A stretch of DNA of 64,000 nucleotides from Gnomoniopsis sp. IMI 355080. Lineage: Eukaryota; Ascomycota; Sordariomycetes; Diaporthales; Gnomoniaceae. The stretch lies in the NCBI GenBank assembly GCA_027946555.1, contig JAPEVC010000006.1:124001-188000 (forward strand). Reading direction: 5' to 3'. The notes beneath the pieces are model-generated. The model searched no databases and was not told where the DNA came from. It worked only from the letters and a program-made list of their open reading frames with translations. Shown here in pieces: positions 1-12,467 of the stretch. The position numbers were made by a program, and so were the translations under genes. Each line of letters begins with the position of its first letter. Positions within the stretch are counted from its first letter, which is position 1.

Positions 1-210
1 AACAATCCTCGTCGCTTTGCGACAGCTTCAACGTCGGCGGGTTATCAACAACAATTTCCAACAAGCTTGTTCGCACGACCCAGGGCTCACATGGGACGAG
101 TACGCACGGAGGGGACGTCTGACCCGTTCTCGACTGATGTTCGAGGAGGAAATTCAGAGAAGCATTATGATTCGGAAGTGCCAACAAAGCAGAACGTCGG
201 ACTACAATGA
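1..210 (+). CDS. Possible 3' end of a gene running in from the left
   Basis: Frame 1 is open from the window edge to a TGA at 208-210 and encodes about 69 residues rich in S, T, R and G, which looks like a disordered C-terminal tail. The same frame stays protein-like after the stop: about 75 residues rich in S, T and R lie between about 313 and a TGA at 532-534. An unseen intron or decay is therefore possible. Longer open frames on both strands over this stretch have less convincing composition. No family is recognised and the true end of the gene is uncertain. Confidence 0.3.
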   Translation, partial: NNPRRFATASTSAGYQQQFPTSLFARPRAHMGRVRTEGTSDPFSTDVRGGNSEKHYDSEVPTKQNVGLQ

Positions 211-967
211 CACAATGGCTGTCGAAGAGACTCTGCCCCGTCCCACTCGGTCTCGCTCCCGGACCTGGCACGGCGACAATAGAATTGGAAGTGCAGAATG
301 GGAGGAGAGTGACATCGAGCAAGCAAGGGATTCAAGAATCGAGACTGTAGCACATTGGCAATTCGCAGAAGTGAGGGTCGACAGACCGTGTCATCTTCAT
401 CGCAGCAAGACACAAGCTCCTCCGGGTCGGAACGGACTGCGTTGGAACGAAGTCGGCGGGATCGAACGCGCACTGAGTGTCCGACCTCAGACACCCCCAT
501 TGGTACTACATCCACTGTTCCGAGATGGGAATGAGCAATTGCGAACAAAGCACATGAGCTTGGCAGTTGAATAGGCAAGCGCGAGCAAGGACTGAGACGG
601 GCGGCTCACACCGGGAGGAGAACAGCGACGCAGAAGATACCCAGACTTGTCAGGGATCATTTGGCACAATAGGCGAGCAGTCGCAGGTCAAATGATGTGA
701 GAACAAGGCCTATAATGTCCTCCGCATATCTTCGAGTGTTTACAACTTGGTAGGCTGGTTCCTGCTAGGTACTAGTTGACGAGGACAATATCAATTACAG
801 TTGATCATCATTCACAAGACGTATCCAAAAGCCCCTTACGTCGCGTGGGGTATCTTGGTCCAGCACCTGCCACTGTCTGGCGTATACCTAGGTGCCTAGG
901 TAGTACCACTTTCCCGGCCTACGGACTCTCTCTTGTTTCCTCGAGTGTCGCCCGAATCGACACTTTC
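211..967. other. Intergenic, no clear gene
   Basis: Overlapping open frames on both strands up to about 580 look like shadows of S/T/R-rich sequence. After that there is nothing coding. A double ACCTAGGT-type palindrome sits at 885-907. Confidence 0.5.
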
Positions 968-1366
968 TCATTTCGAGAACTTCTCGTTCAAGGTTGCAAG
1001 TGCGAATTCTAAAGCTCCTGGTGGTGGGGCTGCACCTGGGCTAGGGTGTGTTTTGCTCATAGCCAAGCAAAGGCCATCGACTCTCCATTGTCTCACATAG
1101 GCGGCCCATACCGATTCGATGTCCGGTAGCATATCATCCGTGATCGCGGTACCCATTATGAGAACTCGAGGACGAGGGTAGAGGGCGTTGAGGACAACAG
1201 CCAGGTTTTGCGGAGTGAATTGCAGTGGTCGAGGCGATTCTTCGAGATCGAGGATGGCTGAGAGCTTAAAGTACGGGGCGTTTGCGAATGCTTGCACCAT
1301 CCCTACTTCGAGAACGTTGCGGTGGACTCCAATTCCGACGACATGAATGGGATCTTGGGTGTCCAT
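968..1366 (-). CDS. Hypothetical protein, 132 aa
   Basis: This is an uninterrupted frame from a true ATG (1364-1366) to a stop at 968. The protein is mostly globular in composition: an N-terminal stretch DPIHVVGIGVHRNVLEVG, a middle with RVLIMGTAITDDMLPD, then a P/A-rich turn (SPGAAPPPGALEFALATL). There is no signal peptide or membrane helix. Family unknown to me. The even, protein-like composition and single-exon structure support a real gene, but the length gives limited power. It stands alone: the next gene downstream on the plus strand is 2.5 kb away. Confidence 0.6.
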   Translation of the reverse strand: MDTQDPIHVVGIGVHRNVLEVGMVQAFANAPYFKLSAILDLEESPRPLQFTPQNLAVVLNALYPRPRVLIMGTAITDDMLPDIESVWAAYVRQWRVDGLCLAMSKTHPSPGAAPPPGALEFALATLNEKFSK

Positions 1367-3889
1367 GGTATATGTGACGAGGCTGGCGTAGAAACTATAG
1401 TCTACCTAAGTATAGACGGATAATCGAGGGGTTGATGCTTAACCGTGGATTGCCGACAATCTTGAATTCTGAACATTCTTCTGAACAACCTAAGAACAAG
1501 AACAAAATCACGGAATGAGGAGATACAACATCCCTTTATACCAGCACATTGTTCGGACACGTGAGTTCTGCAGGAGCTACCGAAGTGCCCCGCTTATCGA
1601 TGCGCTGAAAGCCTCAAATGCGTTTTTATACATGTACATGTGGGTTGAGCTTTTCCGGACTGTCCGCGTCAGCATGCCTCGTGGGTATGAGCCGCGTCGA
1701 GAGACGAAGGAGTTGAAGGGGGGGGGGCCCTTGGATTATCCGCGGACTGAGCGACACACAATATTTACCTTCCCGAACTAGGTCTCGTGCGCCGACAGAA
1801 CGTCCCGTGTTTCTGCTGCACTCCGTGGTAGTCAATTTTTCTGCAAATCCGTATATTGCTCGTGCAAGATCTGTGCAGGCGGCCACACGGCAGTGACGTC
1901 ACCAGAATTGCATGAGTGTCTCTATGCTCCTCAATAGACACAGCGATCGTCGGGATATTCGCCTCAGAAAATGGGTCCCTCGCGCGAGAAATTTTCATCT
2001 GTCAAGATAAGATCCCGAAGTGAATCAGATGATGAAATTGTGTAATAGTGATCGTATGTTGGAAAGGCGCCGTGGAGTGCAGCGTGGCAGCGGAACTTCG
2101 GAGGAGACTGGTAGTTGGACCTGTTAGCCACTTACGAACCACACGCGCTTCTCGTAGGACACATCTAATAAGTATAAACCGTTCCAGGTATCTAAATGAA
2201 ATAAGTAAGTACTTGTGCAGTACTCCTTTGGTAGACCTGGCCGGCGGCTGCGCAAGGAAGGTAACGAGACGTCTCAATGTGGCTAATTCCTCGATCGGCC
2301 AATGAACATCTTCCTATCGGCATTCGCTCCCGGAGGATAGGTGAATATTCTTCATTCAGTATCCACGAACTTGTTATGTCTGGACTGTATTTGACGCTCC
2401 TGTATCTTGCTTCGAGATTTAAGATACCCAGGTGCAGTGGACCGTGGGCAAGGGAAGAAGGCCCAAAGCCTTCACAGCTGTCAAGTACCAGAGATAGCCT
2501 ATATGGCCTCATAAAGTAAAATTAGAGAGCCATAAGAATAGAGGCTGGTCTCCCGCATCCAAACTCTGACTCCTGAGAGTACAGCGGTCGGAGGCATGGC
2601 ACTAATCTGGCTGTAGGATATAAGTCGTCAGTACGAGACGGCTTCTGATGGACAAGGTGCCCATTGCAGGTGATTACACTACACGTACCTCAAATTTGAG
2701 CTCGATCCATGACATTGCCTTCAAACCATAGTATTTTGAAGATGCGGTCGCTGCCGAATGGTCAATTGCGTGAAATGGACTCGGGAAAAAACGCCGCCGG
2801 CGTGATAAACAGACCTCGGGACCGCTCAGACCAGTGCGTGTAGACCTGTGTGCAGAACGACTGATATCAAGGCCAAGGCAAGATTCCCATGGTTCATTAA
2901 GAACGACCTGATTGTTTAACACCATAAATATCTAGGTACTTTAGCGAAGATGAATTAAAAGCAACTAGACTTGGTTACAGCGGCCTCTCGCAGACAAAAG
3001 TATGGACTACAAAGACTCTTTTCACTCCGTGTTGCCTCAGGAAGCCTTGGAAAGCCGTGAGCTGCGGAAGCACGAGTAACTAAAGAAATTTTAACCCCAA
3101 TTACCTAATTCAGGATCAATTGGCATGTATATATGTGAGTAGTTCATTCAATTTGTTAGATGGCTCCACTTTTAACAATTGACCATCGTATCGCTCACCA
3201 GGCTGGGTAACGTGAGCTTGCTGGACTTGTTGGAGATGTGACGTGTCGGGATCTTCGTGAGCTATACAGAAGATCATTCTGGTTTAAACTTCCAAGAACT
3301 CAAGAAAGATAGCCTCAAAATGTTGTTGTTGTTCATGAGATAAGCGGGTGGAGTCTCAAGACACGTGGCTGGACGTACAGCCACAGAACGGCTGCGTAGA
3401 TATTCCAGCGCACCTCTCTGAGCGAGATCCATAATCCTACAAAAATAGAACCTGCACAGAGCTCGGAGCTTGCGAACTCTCGTGACATATACTAAGGTTT
3501 GAGTGGAGTTCTGGCGGTGATGGGTAGTTAGACCGACATTTCATGGCGGCGGTCACCCCGAGATCCTCAAGTCGATTTTAAACACAATGGTATCGCATCA
3601 GGTCGCAAATATGACAATCAAACTGAAGAGAAGTTACTGTTCTATCTGCCCATTCACCTATTCGATAGCGAGACCGAGACCCATCACCGACCTTGCTGTC
3701 GCCGCGTTGCCTCCGCGTCACCGGTCAAACCAGGCCCATCAAATAGCCTGCACGGTGACAATTGACATGCCCCACGCAACACGCAAGTCAACACCACAAA
3801 ACTCCGCTCATAGCATGCCACCTTTTTTATGACGAGTCTTTTTCTGCTTTACCTTCAACAATTCAATCATAGCTGCTTTGTAGGAGAAT
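1367..3889. other. Gene-poor intergenic region
   Basis: About 2.5 kb with only short overlapping frames of random composition (for example at 1515-1781, 2002-2512 and 2674-2925). It contains a 10-G run at 1718-1727. The last 300 bases before 3890 are probably promoter and 5' leader of the next gene. Confidence 0.6.
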
Positions 3890-5760
3890 ATGAAGTTCTC
3901 CATTCCCGCGCTCTTCGGGCGGCGTCATCACGCCGACCGCAACCTGTCGATCGTTCAGGACACATACAACGAGCAAGCTTTCGTGTCCCATTTCCAGAAT
4001 GACGAATCATTCACCGATACATATAGTACAAAAACGCCGCTGCGATCGTTGATCAAGACGGAGTTTGCCAGATTGAAAGGGCACTCCGCCAGTGAACAAA
4101 GCCTTGAGCAAAATGCTACGCCGGACAAAGACAACGGGCCCAAGCGCCAGTATGTTTGGTCGAAAATCGTCGGTAGATATTCCAAGGCCAGAGAAGCTAT
4201 AGTGGGTAGAGGTATTCAGTGCTTATTCAAGCACAAAAAGACCGATGCTTCTTTCACTCACGTTGACAAACCCGACACTGCGTGAGTCCTGAACTTCTTG
4301 TCTACTCGAAATAACCTTCCAGGTCCTGTATTAATCCATGTACTGACATGACGGAACACAGGAGCCATCTAGTGGAGTACCGCGATGTCGACCTAGGATA
4401 CCGTTGTGAGGCCATCTACCCCGACGGTCTCGCGTACCGTGATAGGGACGACCAAATACCTGAGTTGGATTTTGGCCTATCAGCCTGGTGGTCCTCTTAT
4501 TCAGCCCAAGATGGCGACCTTTACGACGAGGCCTCCAGCGGCGCTGGAAACTGGACACCCTACCAGCCCGCCACTAGCCGCGCCAGCCGCAACCACTCTC
4601 CCATTGCGTCGCTCTATGAGCCCTTGCCTCCTCTTTCCCCCATCTCTGAAACCTTTCGCGAGGACTCCTCCAGGCCCACCACGGGCAGCACGGATCGGAA
4701 GGACTCTGGAGAATTCTTGCGCCGCTTGCAAACTGGCAGCAGCGTTCGATCAAGGTTTCACTCGCGCAACGTTTCGGACGCTTCGGACATCACTCTGCCA
4801 TCGAGTGAAGACTGCTACGACCTAAGGGAAGCGCCGGCTGGAGAGAATCCTTCGGTGCTGGATAGGACAACGGATCATGGTGCCGGGCACTCGATACACA
4901 GTGATCTTTCGAACGACATAACGTCTCATGTCGCTCATATCATAAATGAAGCCGAAGAACACCGTGTCAGTCATGGCGATATATCCGAGGAGTTGATGTG
5001 GCTACAGGCGCCTCCATATCTGGAGTTTGAGTGGTATGAGGTGAAAGACTCGCACGATGCCATGCCATTCGACACAGTGGAGCAGATGGAGAGCAGCCGC
5101 AGATACGATGTGGACGAGTTATCTACCGACCACGGATCGCAGAAAGGCCACTTTCTTCACGTCGAGCAGCCAGCCGGCGAAGACGATCGGAGCTTCATTA
5201 GCACCTATCCGGAGGACCACGAAGCCAGCACTAGGACTTATGGCAAGTTCGATGCCGCCTTCGCCCAACAAGTTAAGGATTATAGCAAGCTCCTGGACGA
5301 CCTCGCGGACCCTGGCGCGACTGCCCAGGCCTTGGAGCTCGTCAGCAGCCGGCTCAGCATTTACCTCAACAACAACAGCAGCGCCGACATTGCCTTTGGC
5401 CGTTGCGCCGAGACCGAAGCGGCCGAGAAGCGCCAGCGGATGGGTCTACCCGACCTGTCGGACCTAGACGCATTTCTCGAGGACGAAGAAGATGAGGATG
5501 CAGACTCGGGTTTCCACGTGGGCAGCGCCCAGATCTTCCAACCATGCCCCGCCAAGCCGAGACCCACCCCATTTGCCGACTTGGAGCAGTTCATTGGGGA
5601 CGATGACCTTGATTTTGATTTGGATCCCATCGGTCCTGGGAAGCTGGATACCAACAGCTTCATGGATTGGACGTTATCCGCGAATAATGACGACGAGACC
5701 CAGAAAGTCTCATACGGCAGGACGGCGCGAAAGACGAGACCGGAATTGCGGCGTTCTTGA
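3890..5760 (+). CDS. Hypothetical acidic protein, 596 aa, two exons
   Basis: Exons are 3890-4281 and 4362-5760. The intron has donor GTGAGT, branch-like CTGAC and acceptor ACACAG, and the joined frame is open (1791 nt). A closer AG at 4322 also keeps frame but would make a 41-nt intron, too short for fungi. The N-terminal third is basic (residues ~1-130). The middle is S/P-rich and probably disordered. Around residues 450-500 a short helical block (FDAAFAQQVKDYSKLLDDLA) precedes strongly acidic segments (LEDEEDEDADS and DDDLDFDLD). No catalytic motif, signal peptide or membrane helix is visible. I do not recognise the family. A regulatory or scaffold role could be guessed from the acidic tail but is not supported further. 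Confidence 0.72.
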
Positions 5761-8448
5761 CGATAAAGACAATTATTGGACTCAAGAGCGTCCGGTGCTA
5801 TTTGCCAACGAAACTCAGGCGAGATGAGACGATGCAATAGCACGAGAAAGGACGAGGAATGGCGAAAGCCCCGCTCGAGCCGTGAAGAAGGCTAGACGGG
5901 ATTGATATGAGGTCTTGGTTGCGCTCAGAATTTCAGCGGTCATTGGTCTTTGATTTGTCCTTGAGGAGTTCGAGTTGTCCCTGTCCATGCCTCCCAGCGA
6001 GGAAAAAGTCCAATGGTCGTCGACGACTTCAGCATTGGCCACTGGGCATGCTCAACGGAGCCTATGGTGTGTCTCTGTGGGCATTTCCCATTGTAAAGGC
6101 TGGTCATATGGTCTACAAGATGCGAATAGCTAAAGAAGACGTCTGTTGTCTTCTTGGGACCCCACGGGCAATGTTGTCTCGGTCTACAGAACGAAAACGA
6201 ATCCCGGAGCGATGGTTTTGATGCAATGCTGCATGAGATGCCCTAGTTAGCATTTAGCAATATTCTCGGTATATTTTCACAAAGGTTTCATAGCAATATC
6301 GGCAATTTCATTTGCTTATCGAACAATATGACCATCGTCTTCTAGACGGTGTTTTCCTGCGCGGACATGCACCTGGATCGCGTTCGGACAGTAGCTCGGC
6401 TCGGGCATCAACTGCGACAGACCGGTGCATCTGCGTCTTTGTGCAAATCCAGGTCAGCGTAGGCAACGACGTGTTGCTTATGACGGACTGTCCTGACTGT
6501 GTAAGATGAGGATCGGGAGCGGAGGTGGTGATATTCGCCGCTGCCGATCTTGTGCTCTTTCGAACAAGCTTCCAGTCAGCAGCCGGGGCTGTTAGGCTTA
6601 CAAGCTGACACGGGCGCTTTAGCTGACTTGCGCCGATCCCGACGGTCGGAGTGTGGAGCTGGAAAGAACCCGCTCGTTAGCTGGTTCGTTACCGCCTTAA
6701 TGTTAAGGTTGTATCTCCCCCTGTAGCAATTTGTGGACTTTGGTCGCGTGCCCGCTTTTCAGGAAGCACGCTCAGTACTGCGTACAAAGATGCACTGTGG
6801 ATTCTGCCCAGCCAGCCAGCCAGCATGGCTCACGGCCCAGAAATTGCCAGCGCATCAACAGGTCTTAACCTATAACTGTAGTATGGTACCTATCGTCTAA
6901 GTTGTGAGTGCTTTGAACGCCAAGAAGGAAGAAGTGTAAAGTTGCCAAGTCGTGAGCTAATGCCTCTGTCAAGGCAAATCATCCGAAAACCTCTGAACGT
7001 TGTCGGCAACGTCGAGAGCGCACAGTGTTAATTGCTAGAGGGATCGGGACGCGGCAGCCCCGAATTCAATCCTTCTCGAAGGCTGAGATTTCACGTACCA
7101 GGTACTAGCATCGTCTCGATGCTTACTTGGACAAATGGTATTCCTCCCATAGCACTTACTATAGGTGGCGTCGTATGTCGATACAATCAACGTCAAACGG
7201 TGTCCCGGGTGTCTACTGCTAGGCAGGTTTGGTAAAGTTGGCATCCCGCAGCGGGCCGTGGCCGCAGATGGTGGCCATGGGCCAGGAGTGTCGCCTTATA
7301 AACTCAATTCACTTTCCGTCCTCAAAAACAGCAGTGCAACCACGGCGTCACAAGTCACACTTTCGCTATATGATACTAGTGCTTCTAATAAGAAGGTACG
7401 CGTGTCCTGGTGTTTTGGCTGCCAAGCACCTTTCCTAGAAGGTCGTTTGAGGTTTCCACGGATACCTCAGCATCCTTGTGCCTAGCATGAGGCGGGATTC
7501 ATGCTACCAGCCAAGCCATCTCGGGAGGTGATCTCACAAAAAATGATAATTAGCATCTATGGGTGCTTAACTACCTTGCAGCTAGGTGTTATCTGCTTCT
7601 GGGCTCTTACATCGTAATGCTGAGTAGTACCTGCGTGCCATTGTTGGTCCTGACTGAATTTTGTCTGTTCCCGCAACAAAGTTCGGAAAGGGCTGAACTG
7701 AACGGTTGGAACCTTAAAGGATTGGCGCTAGACAGGGGCAGTGCTTGTTTGATGGATTTTGGTTTCTGGGACGCGCTAAAAAAAGGAACGAATGGCCCAG
7801 CTGCACTGTGCCTGTCTGCCTGCGCCTGCCTTCCGGTTGCAGTGGGCTCTGCTGATGACTTTAGCGTGGCAGGGGTCCCGTCGCTTGTAATATTGTGTGT
7901 TCTCGTACCGCTCCATTCTTTTTCAATCCTCCTTTTTCATTTGGTTGATTGCCCTCGACATCACCCACACCTACCCCATCCTCCTCTCCACCGCCTCCAC
8001 GCTTCCACTCCTGGCAGCTCCTCTTTTCTCTGCCAGCCTCACACAGGACATTGTCCTTTGTGTCTCGGATCTCACCAACAGGGCATTTCCCTTCCTTCAT
8101 ATTGAAGTCGACCCTTTGGTCGGGTCAATTCTTTTGTGAGACACAGAGTCTGTAGTGTGTCGTGTGACCCGTCGTCCAACTAACGCCTTGGATCCGAGTT
8201 GCGCCTGGCTGCCCGGAATACTTGACGACGACAAGGCCCTTCACAACGCAGCCTTCAGCTTTATACAGCAATAGTCTCGTCGCTAGTCAAGGGGAAGCTT
8301 GCACTTCTTTTTTTCTTAGTGCAGACTCATTCTGGACTCTGCAGCAGTCTGCTCATCCAGCTGAAATTTACAACCTGAACCGTCTTTGTACCAATAAGTT
8401 CTCTTGTCACAAGGCTTCCCGTCTAGTACGGAGCTTCACGACATCAAA
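5761..8448. other. Long intergenic and probable 5' leader of the PAP2 gene
   Basis: No convincing gene. Frames at 5907-6221, 7165-7485 and 7563-8105 have random-looking composition and overlap competing frames. The final 500 bases are pyrimidine-rich and probably hold the promoter and leader of the gene at 8449. Confidence 0.6.
7905..8060 (+). promoter_or_regulatory. Pyrimidine-rich tract upstream of the PAP2-like gene
   Basis: The plus strand is dominated by C and T (repeats of CCTCC, CCACC and TTCC) about 400-550 bases before the start codon at 8449. CT-rich blocks of this kind are common in filamentous fungal promoters near transcription starts. The exact start is not determinable. Confidence 0.35.
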
Positions 8449-10015
8449 ATGTCCAACAATGGCGCTCCCGACAACGACTGGCATCCCCACGTCTTTCGTA
8501 TGCCCGACTGGGTCGAGCCGGTTGTAAGTATTTGTTCCTCTCCCGCCGCCGTTGGAGAGGCTGGTCTTTGATGCTGATTTTCTTTCTCTACAGCTGATTG
8601 TTTCTATCCTTTTCACCTCTATGTACCTTACTCGAGCGAAGGATTACTCGCTATTCGGCAACAACAAGAGTCCCTACTACACCCCATTAGCAGGGTCTCC
8701 GAACTCGCTCTCTCCACGATCGTCCCTCGACAGCGACCCTGCCACACGTCGGCCCGTCAACCTGGAAGGCAAGACTCGTCGTATTTTTGGAATATGGACA
8801 GTTCGGACACCCAACTCGTCGCGGTTCGCGCGCCACCCTCACTCACGCCTTCTGCAAAAGTTCCCATTCCTGGTCGAGATGTTCTACTGGGTCCTGCAGT
8901 TCTTCTTTTACAGGCTCACTGCCTTCATGGCGGCTGTCTACTATGGCGGCAGTACACAGATGTGGGATGTTGCCCAGAAGCACGCTCTCGCGGTGCTGGA
9001 GGCGGAAACGTACATGTTTGGAAGGGGTGACGTGACCGGGACACAACGCTGGACAGAGTGGAACGTGCAGCAGTGGTTCCTAACTGGCGCAAAAGCTGGT
9101 GATTGGCGTGGAGGTTTCTTGACCGTCTTGAACCGCTCTTATGCTCTTATTCACATTCCAGGAACTGTGGGGTAAGCCGCTCTTCATTCTTACTTCGCAC
9201 TTCCAAGTGGTTTCGGGGCGTCGGCATCTTGTGCCATACCGCCGTGCCGCGCGGCCTTGGCAATTCACGTCACACATGCTAATTTATGGCTTGGATTTAG
9301 CTTCATCGCTTTCTACTACTACGTCTCCCCGACCTTTTCCCGATTCGCGATCGCTCGCAGGACCATGACCCTGTGTAACCTCTTTGCTTTCATGGTCTTC
9401 ATTTTCTATCCCTGCATGCCGCCGCGACTGCTCCCGCCACAGTATGGATTCATTGACACGGTCAATGGCGAGGATGCTACGTCTGTTTGGATGAGCGGAA
9501 ACTTTGTGAACCGATTGGCAGCAATGCCTAGTATGCACTTTGGATATGCTTTCTGCATTGGATGCGTCTTCATCTACGAAAGTGCCGCTCTCAGCGGCAT
9601 CAAGGAAATTTACCGGCGATACGGCAAGACCCGGACTCAAAGCTCGACATGGCTCCCTCTGCCAGACGAGGAGAACCTCAACGGCTCCGAGACAGGATCG
9701 AATCTATTGGCGCAACCCGAAAGCGACTATGGCAGCACCAGCGAGCGATCAAGGGGGTCGCGCATCGCTTTCTTTGTAGCGGGTGTATTTTATCCCAGCT
9801 GGGTGCTATTGACGATTGTGGCAACGGCGAACCACTACTTCATGGACGCCATGGTGGCCACATTAGTGGTGATGATGGCCTTTGTGTGCAATCGTGTGCT
9901 AATGAACTTCTTGCCGCTTGAGGATCTACTGCTGTGGGCTTGGAGGCTGGAGAAGCCTGTGCCCACTACTGGTATGCGGCGAAGGCGACCACTGCAGTCA
10001 TCTGCTGTGTACTAG
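8449..10015 (+). CDS. PAP2-superfamily membrane protein, Aur1/Ipt1-like, 455 aa
   Basis: Exons are 8449-8523, 8594-9171 and 9301-10015. Donors GTAAGT and GTAAGC and acceptors TACAG and TTTAG keep one frame through 1368 nt. The protein has several hydrophobic segments. It carries the two phosphatase/phosphotransferase signatures expected of the PAP2_3 branch (inositolphosphotransferase Aur1/Ipt1-like): AAMPSMHFGY at about residues 290-299, with PSMH holding the first catalytic His, and NHYFMDAM at 395-402 with the second His and Asp. The N-terminal basic motif of classic lipid phosphatases is not obvious. A polar loop rich in S and E separates the two motifs. The likely reaction is transfer or hydrolysis of a phospho-headgroup on a membrane lipid. 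It is not clearly Aur1 itself, so no symbol is given. Confidence 0.88.
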
Positions 10016-11192
10016 GCCAAAATGCCTTCTCATAGAAGCAAGTCTCATCAAGGTCGATTATCGCATATATGGACAAGGTAAATAAAGCATTGTTGGACTT
10101 GGATAGCTGCATACGAGAGAAGTGCATATGGGCATTTAAATTGTAACGTTTTAAAGATAATGATACCAAATCTAGTTCTCTGCATCTCTCAGAAACACTG
10201 CTGTGTGATTTCCTCTCCGCCAGCATCGGTTATCATAGACTGAACGAGGAACGAGGAACAATATTTCCACAAGCAGCCCGATACCATCTGGCTGCGCCTT
10301 GAGATTAGTTGAGCGGAGACGCTTTGTCGCTGACAATGGCATCGGCACCCGTCACCGTCTTGGAAGGAAAACCCCCCTAGATTGCCATGGGCCATGTGCC
10401 CAGACCTCCCGAGCGGATGAGGTTTCTTTGCTTCGGGGTACCTAGGTATACTACCTAGTGGTGCTTTCGGGCAAGTGTGTCGAAGGATGGCGGGTACTTG
10501 CAGAGGCGTCTTGTCTTGGGAAACATTGCCTCCTGAGCCGTCCTCGCGTCCGAAAGCCTACGTGTGCTATTATGATCATAGCACATGCAAGGTAACGATT
10601 TGCGAGGACCCTCATAGTTTTAGTACTACACAACTCAATTTATCAGACCCGACAAGTTAGTTCCTTGCCTGCTATGCAGGTTATCGATAATGTGACTATG
10701 ACCTCGTGGGTGTGGTTTTGGAACGCTGGGCTTCGCGCAACAAGAGCCATATATCTCTGAAAGTCCGGGCGGAAGTGAGGTGGAGAATGATGAACGTCTT
10801 ATTAAGTAACATTTGACTTAGGTACTACAAATGCAATCACATTGTAGAAGGCGCGATAATGGACGAGTAGCTAAAACCCCTGGTGCTTGTCGATCCACTA
10901 CGCGAGTCGTTACGCTTGAGCAAGCCTCGTTCTGTTATCTTTATTTCTTTCCCGCCGGCTAGGAACGCAAATCAGAGGGCGATTCATGCCTTTTGGGGGT
11001 CTCGGAAATGTCAATCTTGTCGACGTATGCATATTCCGCGGGCGTGAACGAATCACCATGGATCAGCGGGCGGGAGAGGCATCACCAGTGCAATCTGAGA
11101 GTAGTGATCTCTCTCAGATGAGGGACGATAAATGTCATCAAGCAGCAAGAAAGTATAGCAACCACCACAGGGTCCAGCAATTGCATAAAAAG
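10016..11192. other. Intergenic between PAP2-like gene and glycosyltransferase
   Basis: No convincing gene. An ACCTAGGT palindrome followed by a partial copy lies at 10438-10458. The frame of the downstream glycosyltransferase is open back to 10986, but the extra 69 residues look like leader rather than protein. Confidence 0.6.
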
Positions 11193-12467
11193 ATGGCACA
11201 ACGCTACACCTTCCTCATCCACACCTTCTACGCCACGGGTCATGTCCTCCCCATGCAAGCCGTCGCCAAGGCACTCGTTGACCGCGGTCACAAAGTAGTA
11301 TGGATGACCCACGCAGACCAAGAATCCCGCGTCTTAGCCTCAGGCGCAGAATTCCTCCCTACCCGTGAGATCGCTGCAGTGGACGCTCGTCTTCGCGACG
11401 TCAACGCGCCGCAGCCAACAACGATGGACGAGACGGTCGAGTTCCTCTTTGGTGGGAGGGTCACAGCCCAGGTTGCGGACTTGCGCATGGCTCTTGCACA
11501 TGCAAAGAGCCTACTGGGCGCGGGCGGCGCGAGCAGTGGTAGTGTCGACTGCCTGCTGCACGATGCGCTGCCCCATGGCGCCGCAGCTATCCATGAGCTC
11601 GGCGAGGTGTCGTGGTGGGCGACGTTGGGCGTTGTGCCGATGTGGACCACTGAGGAGGCGGCTCGTACGACGCTGGGCACGATCTTGAGCAAGCCCGAGA
11701 TCTTCCTGCCGTGCCTCAACAGGCAGCGTGTGGAACTGGGGTTGAAGGCGCTGGGCCCGAGCGATACGCTGCATTACAGCCCGTTGCTGCACATTCAAGC
11801 ATCATGCCCGGATCTGGAATACGGCAGGACGATGCCAAACACCTATTTCGTTGGGCCGCTCGTCACTGAGAAGAGATCATCAGCGAAAGGGTCAAAAGAG
11901 GCACCGACCTGGTGGGCAGACGTTGTCGAGCATCCATGCGTTATTGGCATCACGCAGGGGACCTTCGCCGTCGACCCAACCACCCTTCTCATACCTGCCA
12001 TCGAAGCTCTCTGCGACGATGATTCTCTGCTCTTGGTGGTTCCATCCATGCACGCCACGAGCATACGTGCAGGTTTGGTGGAGAGAGGGCTGGATTTAAG
12101 GAATGTCAGGCTGGCGGAATGGGTACCGTATGACCTGCTACTGCCGAAGTGCCAGATTCTCATTACCAACGGTGGATATGGCAGTGTCACACAGTCCCTG
12201 TCGCACGGCGTGCCATTGATTTGCGCTGGCACGAGCGAGGACAAGAGGGATACGGCAGCGAGGATGGTTTCGGTTGGCGCTGGTGTTGATTTAGGCACAG
12301 ATACACCCTCTAGTGCTCAGATCAAAGCTGCGGTGAAAGATGTTCTGACCGACGAGAAATACAGAGATAATGCGAGAAGGGTTGGGAAGGACTTGAATGG
12401 ATTGGGCGGTGCTCAAAGGGCTTGTGAGTTATTGGAAGAATTCATTGGGCGAAACAAGACCGCGTGA
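11193..12467 (+). CDS. UDP-glycosyltransferase (GT1, MGT-like), 424 aa
   Basis: Intronless. I start at ATG 11193 because the protein then begins with the first strand of a GT-B fold (MAQRYTFLIHTFYATGHVLP, containing the GH acceptor-site motif). Upstream in-frame sequence lacks conservation-like character. The C-terminal donor-binding half has the nucleotide-sugar signature NGGYGSVTQSLSHGVPLI from residue 326, then AGTSEDKRDTAARM, the pattern of single-domain NDP-glycosyltransferases of the macrolide type. No membrane anchor or signal peptide is seen, unlike animal UGTs, so it is probably cytosolic. It converges with the prenyltransferase gene only 250 bases away and opens the putative metabolite cluster, so glycosylation of a prenylated aromatic is the natural inference. 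Sugar and acceptor cannot be read from sequence. Confidence 0.9.
   Translation: MAQRYTFLIHTFYATGHVLPMQAVAKALVDRGHKVVWMTHADQESRVLASGAEFLPTREIAAVDARLRDVNAPQPTTMDETVEFLFGGRVTAQVADLRMALAHAKSLLGAGGASSGSVDCLLHDALPHGAAAIHELGEVSWWATLGVVPMWTTEEAARTTLGTILSKPEIFLPCLNRQRVELGLKALGPSDTLHYSPLLHIQASCPDLEYGRTMPNTYFVGPLVTEKRSSAKGSKEAPTWWADVVEHPCVIGITQGTFAVDPTTLLIPAIEALCDDDSLLLVVPSMHATSIRAGLVERGLDLRNVRLAEWVPYDLLLPKCQILITNGGYGSVTQSLSHGVPLICAGTSEDKRDTAARMVSVGAGVDLGTDTPSSAQIKAAVKDVLTDEKYRDNARRVGKDLNGLGGAQRACELLEEFIGRNKTA

Noticed and set aside
165..578. 137-codon minus-strand frame at the left edge
   Set aside because: Rich in S, R and C, it opposes S/R-rich plus-strand frames; likely a shadow.
5361..5843. 160-codon minus-strand frame
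   Set aside because: Antisense shadow of the acidic C-terminus of the gene at 3890-5760; acidic codons reversed give S-rich sequence.
7563..8105. 180-codon open frame on the plus strand
   Set aside because: It lies in the pyrimidine-rich leader of the PAP2-like gene, and three frames are open at once; no domain-like sequence.
10986..11192. 69-residue N-terminal extension of the glycosyltransferase
   Set aside because: The GT-B fold starts at the ATG at 11193; the extension has leader-like composition and no targeting signal.
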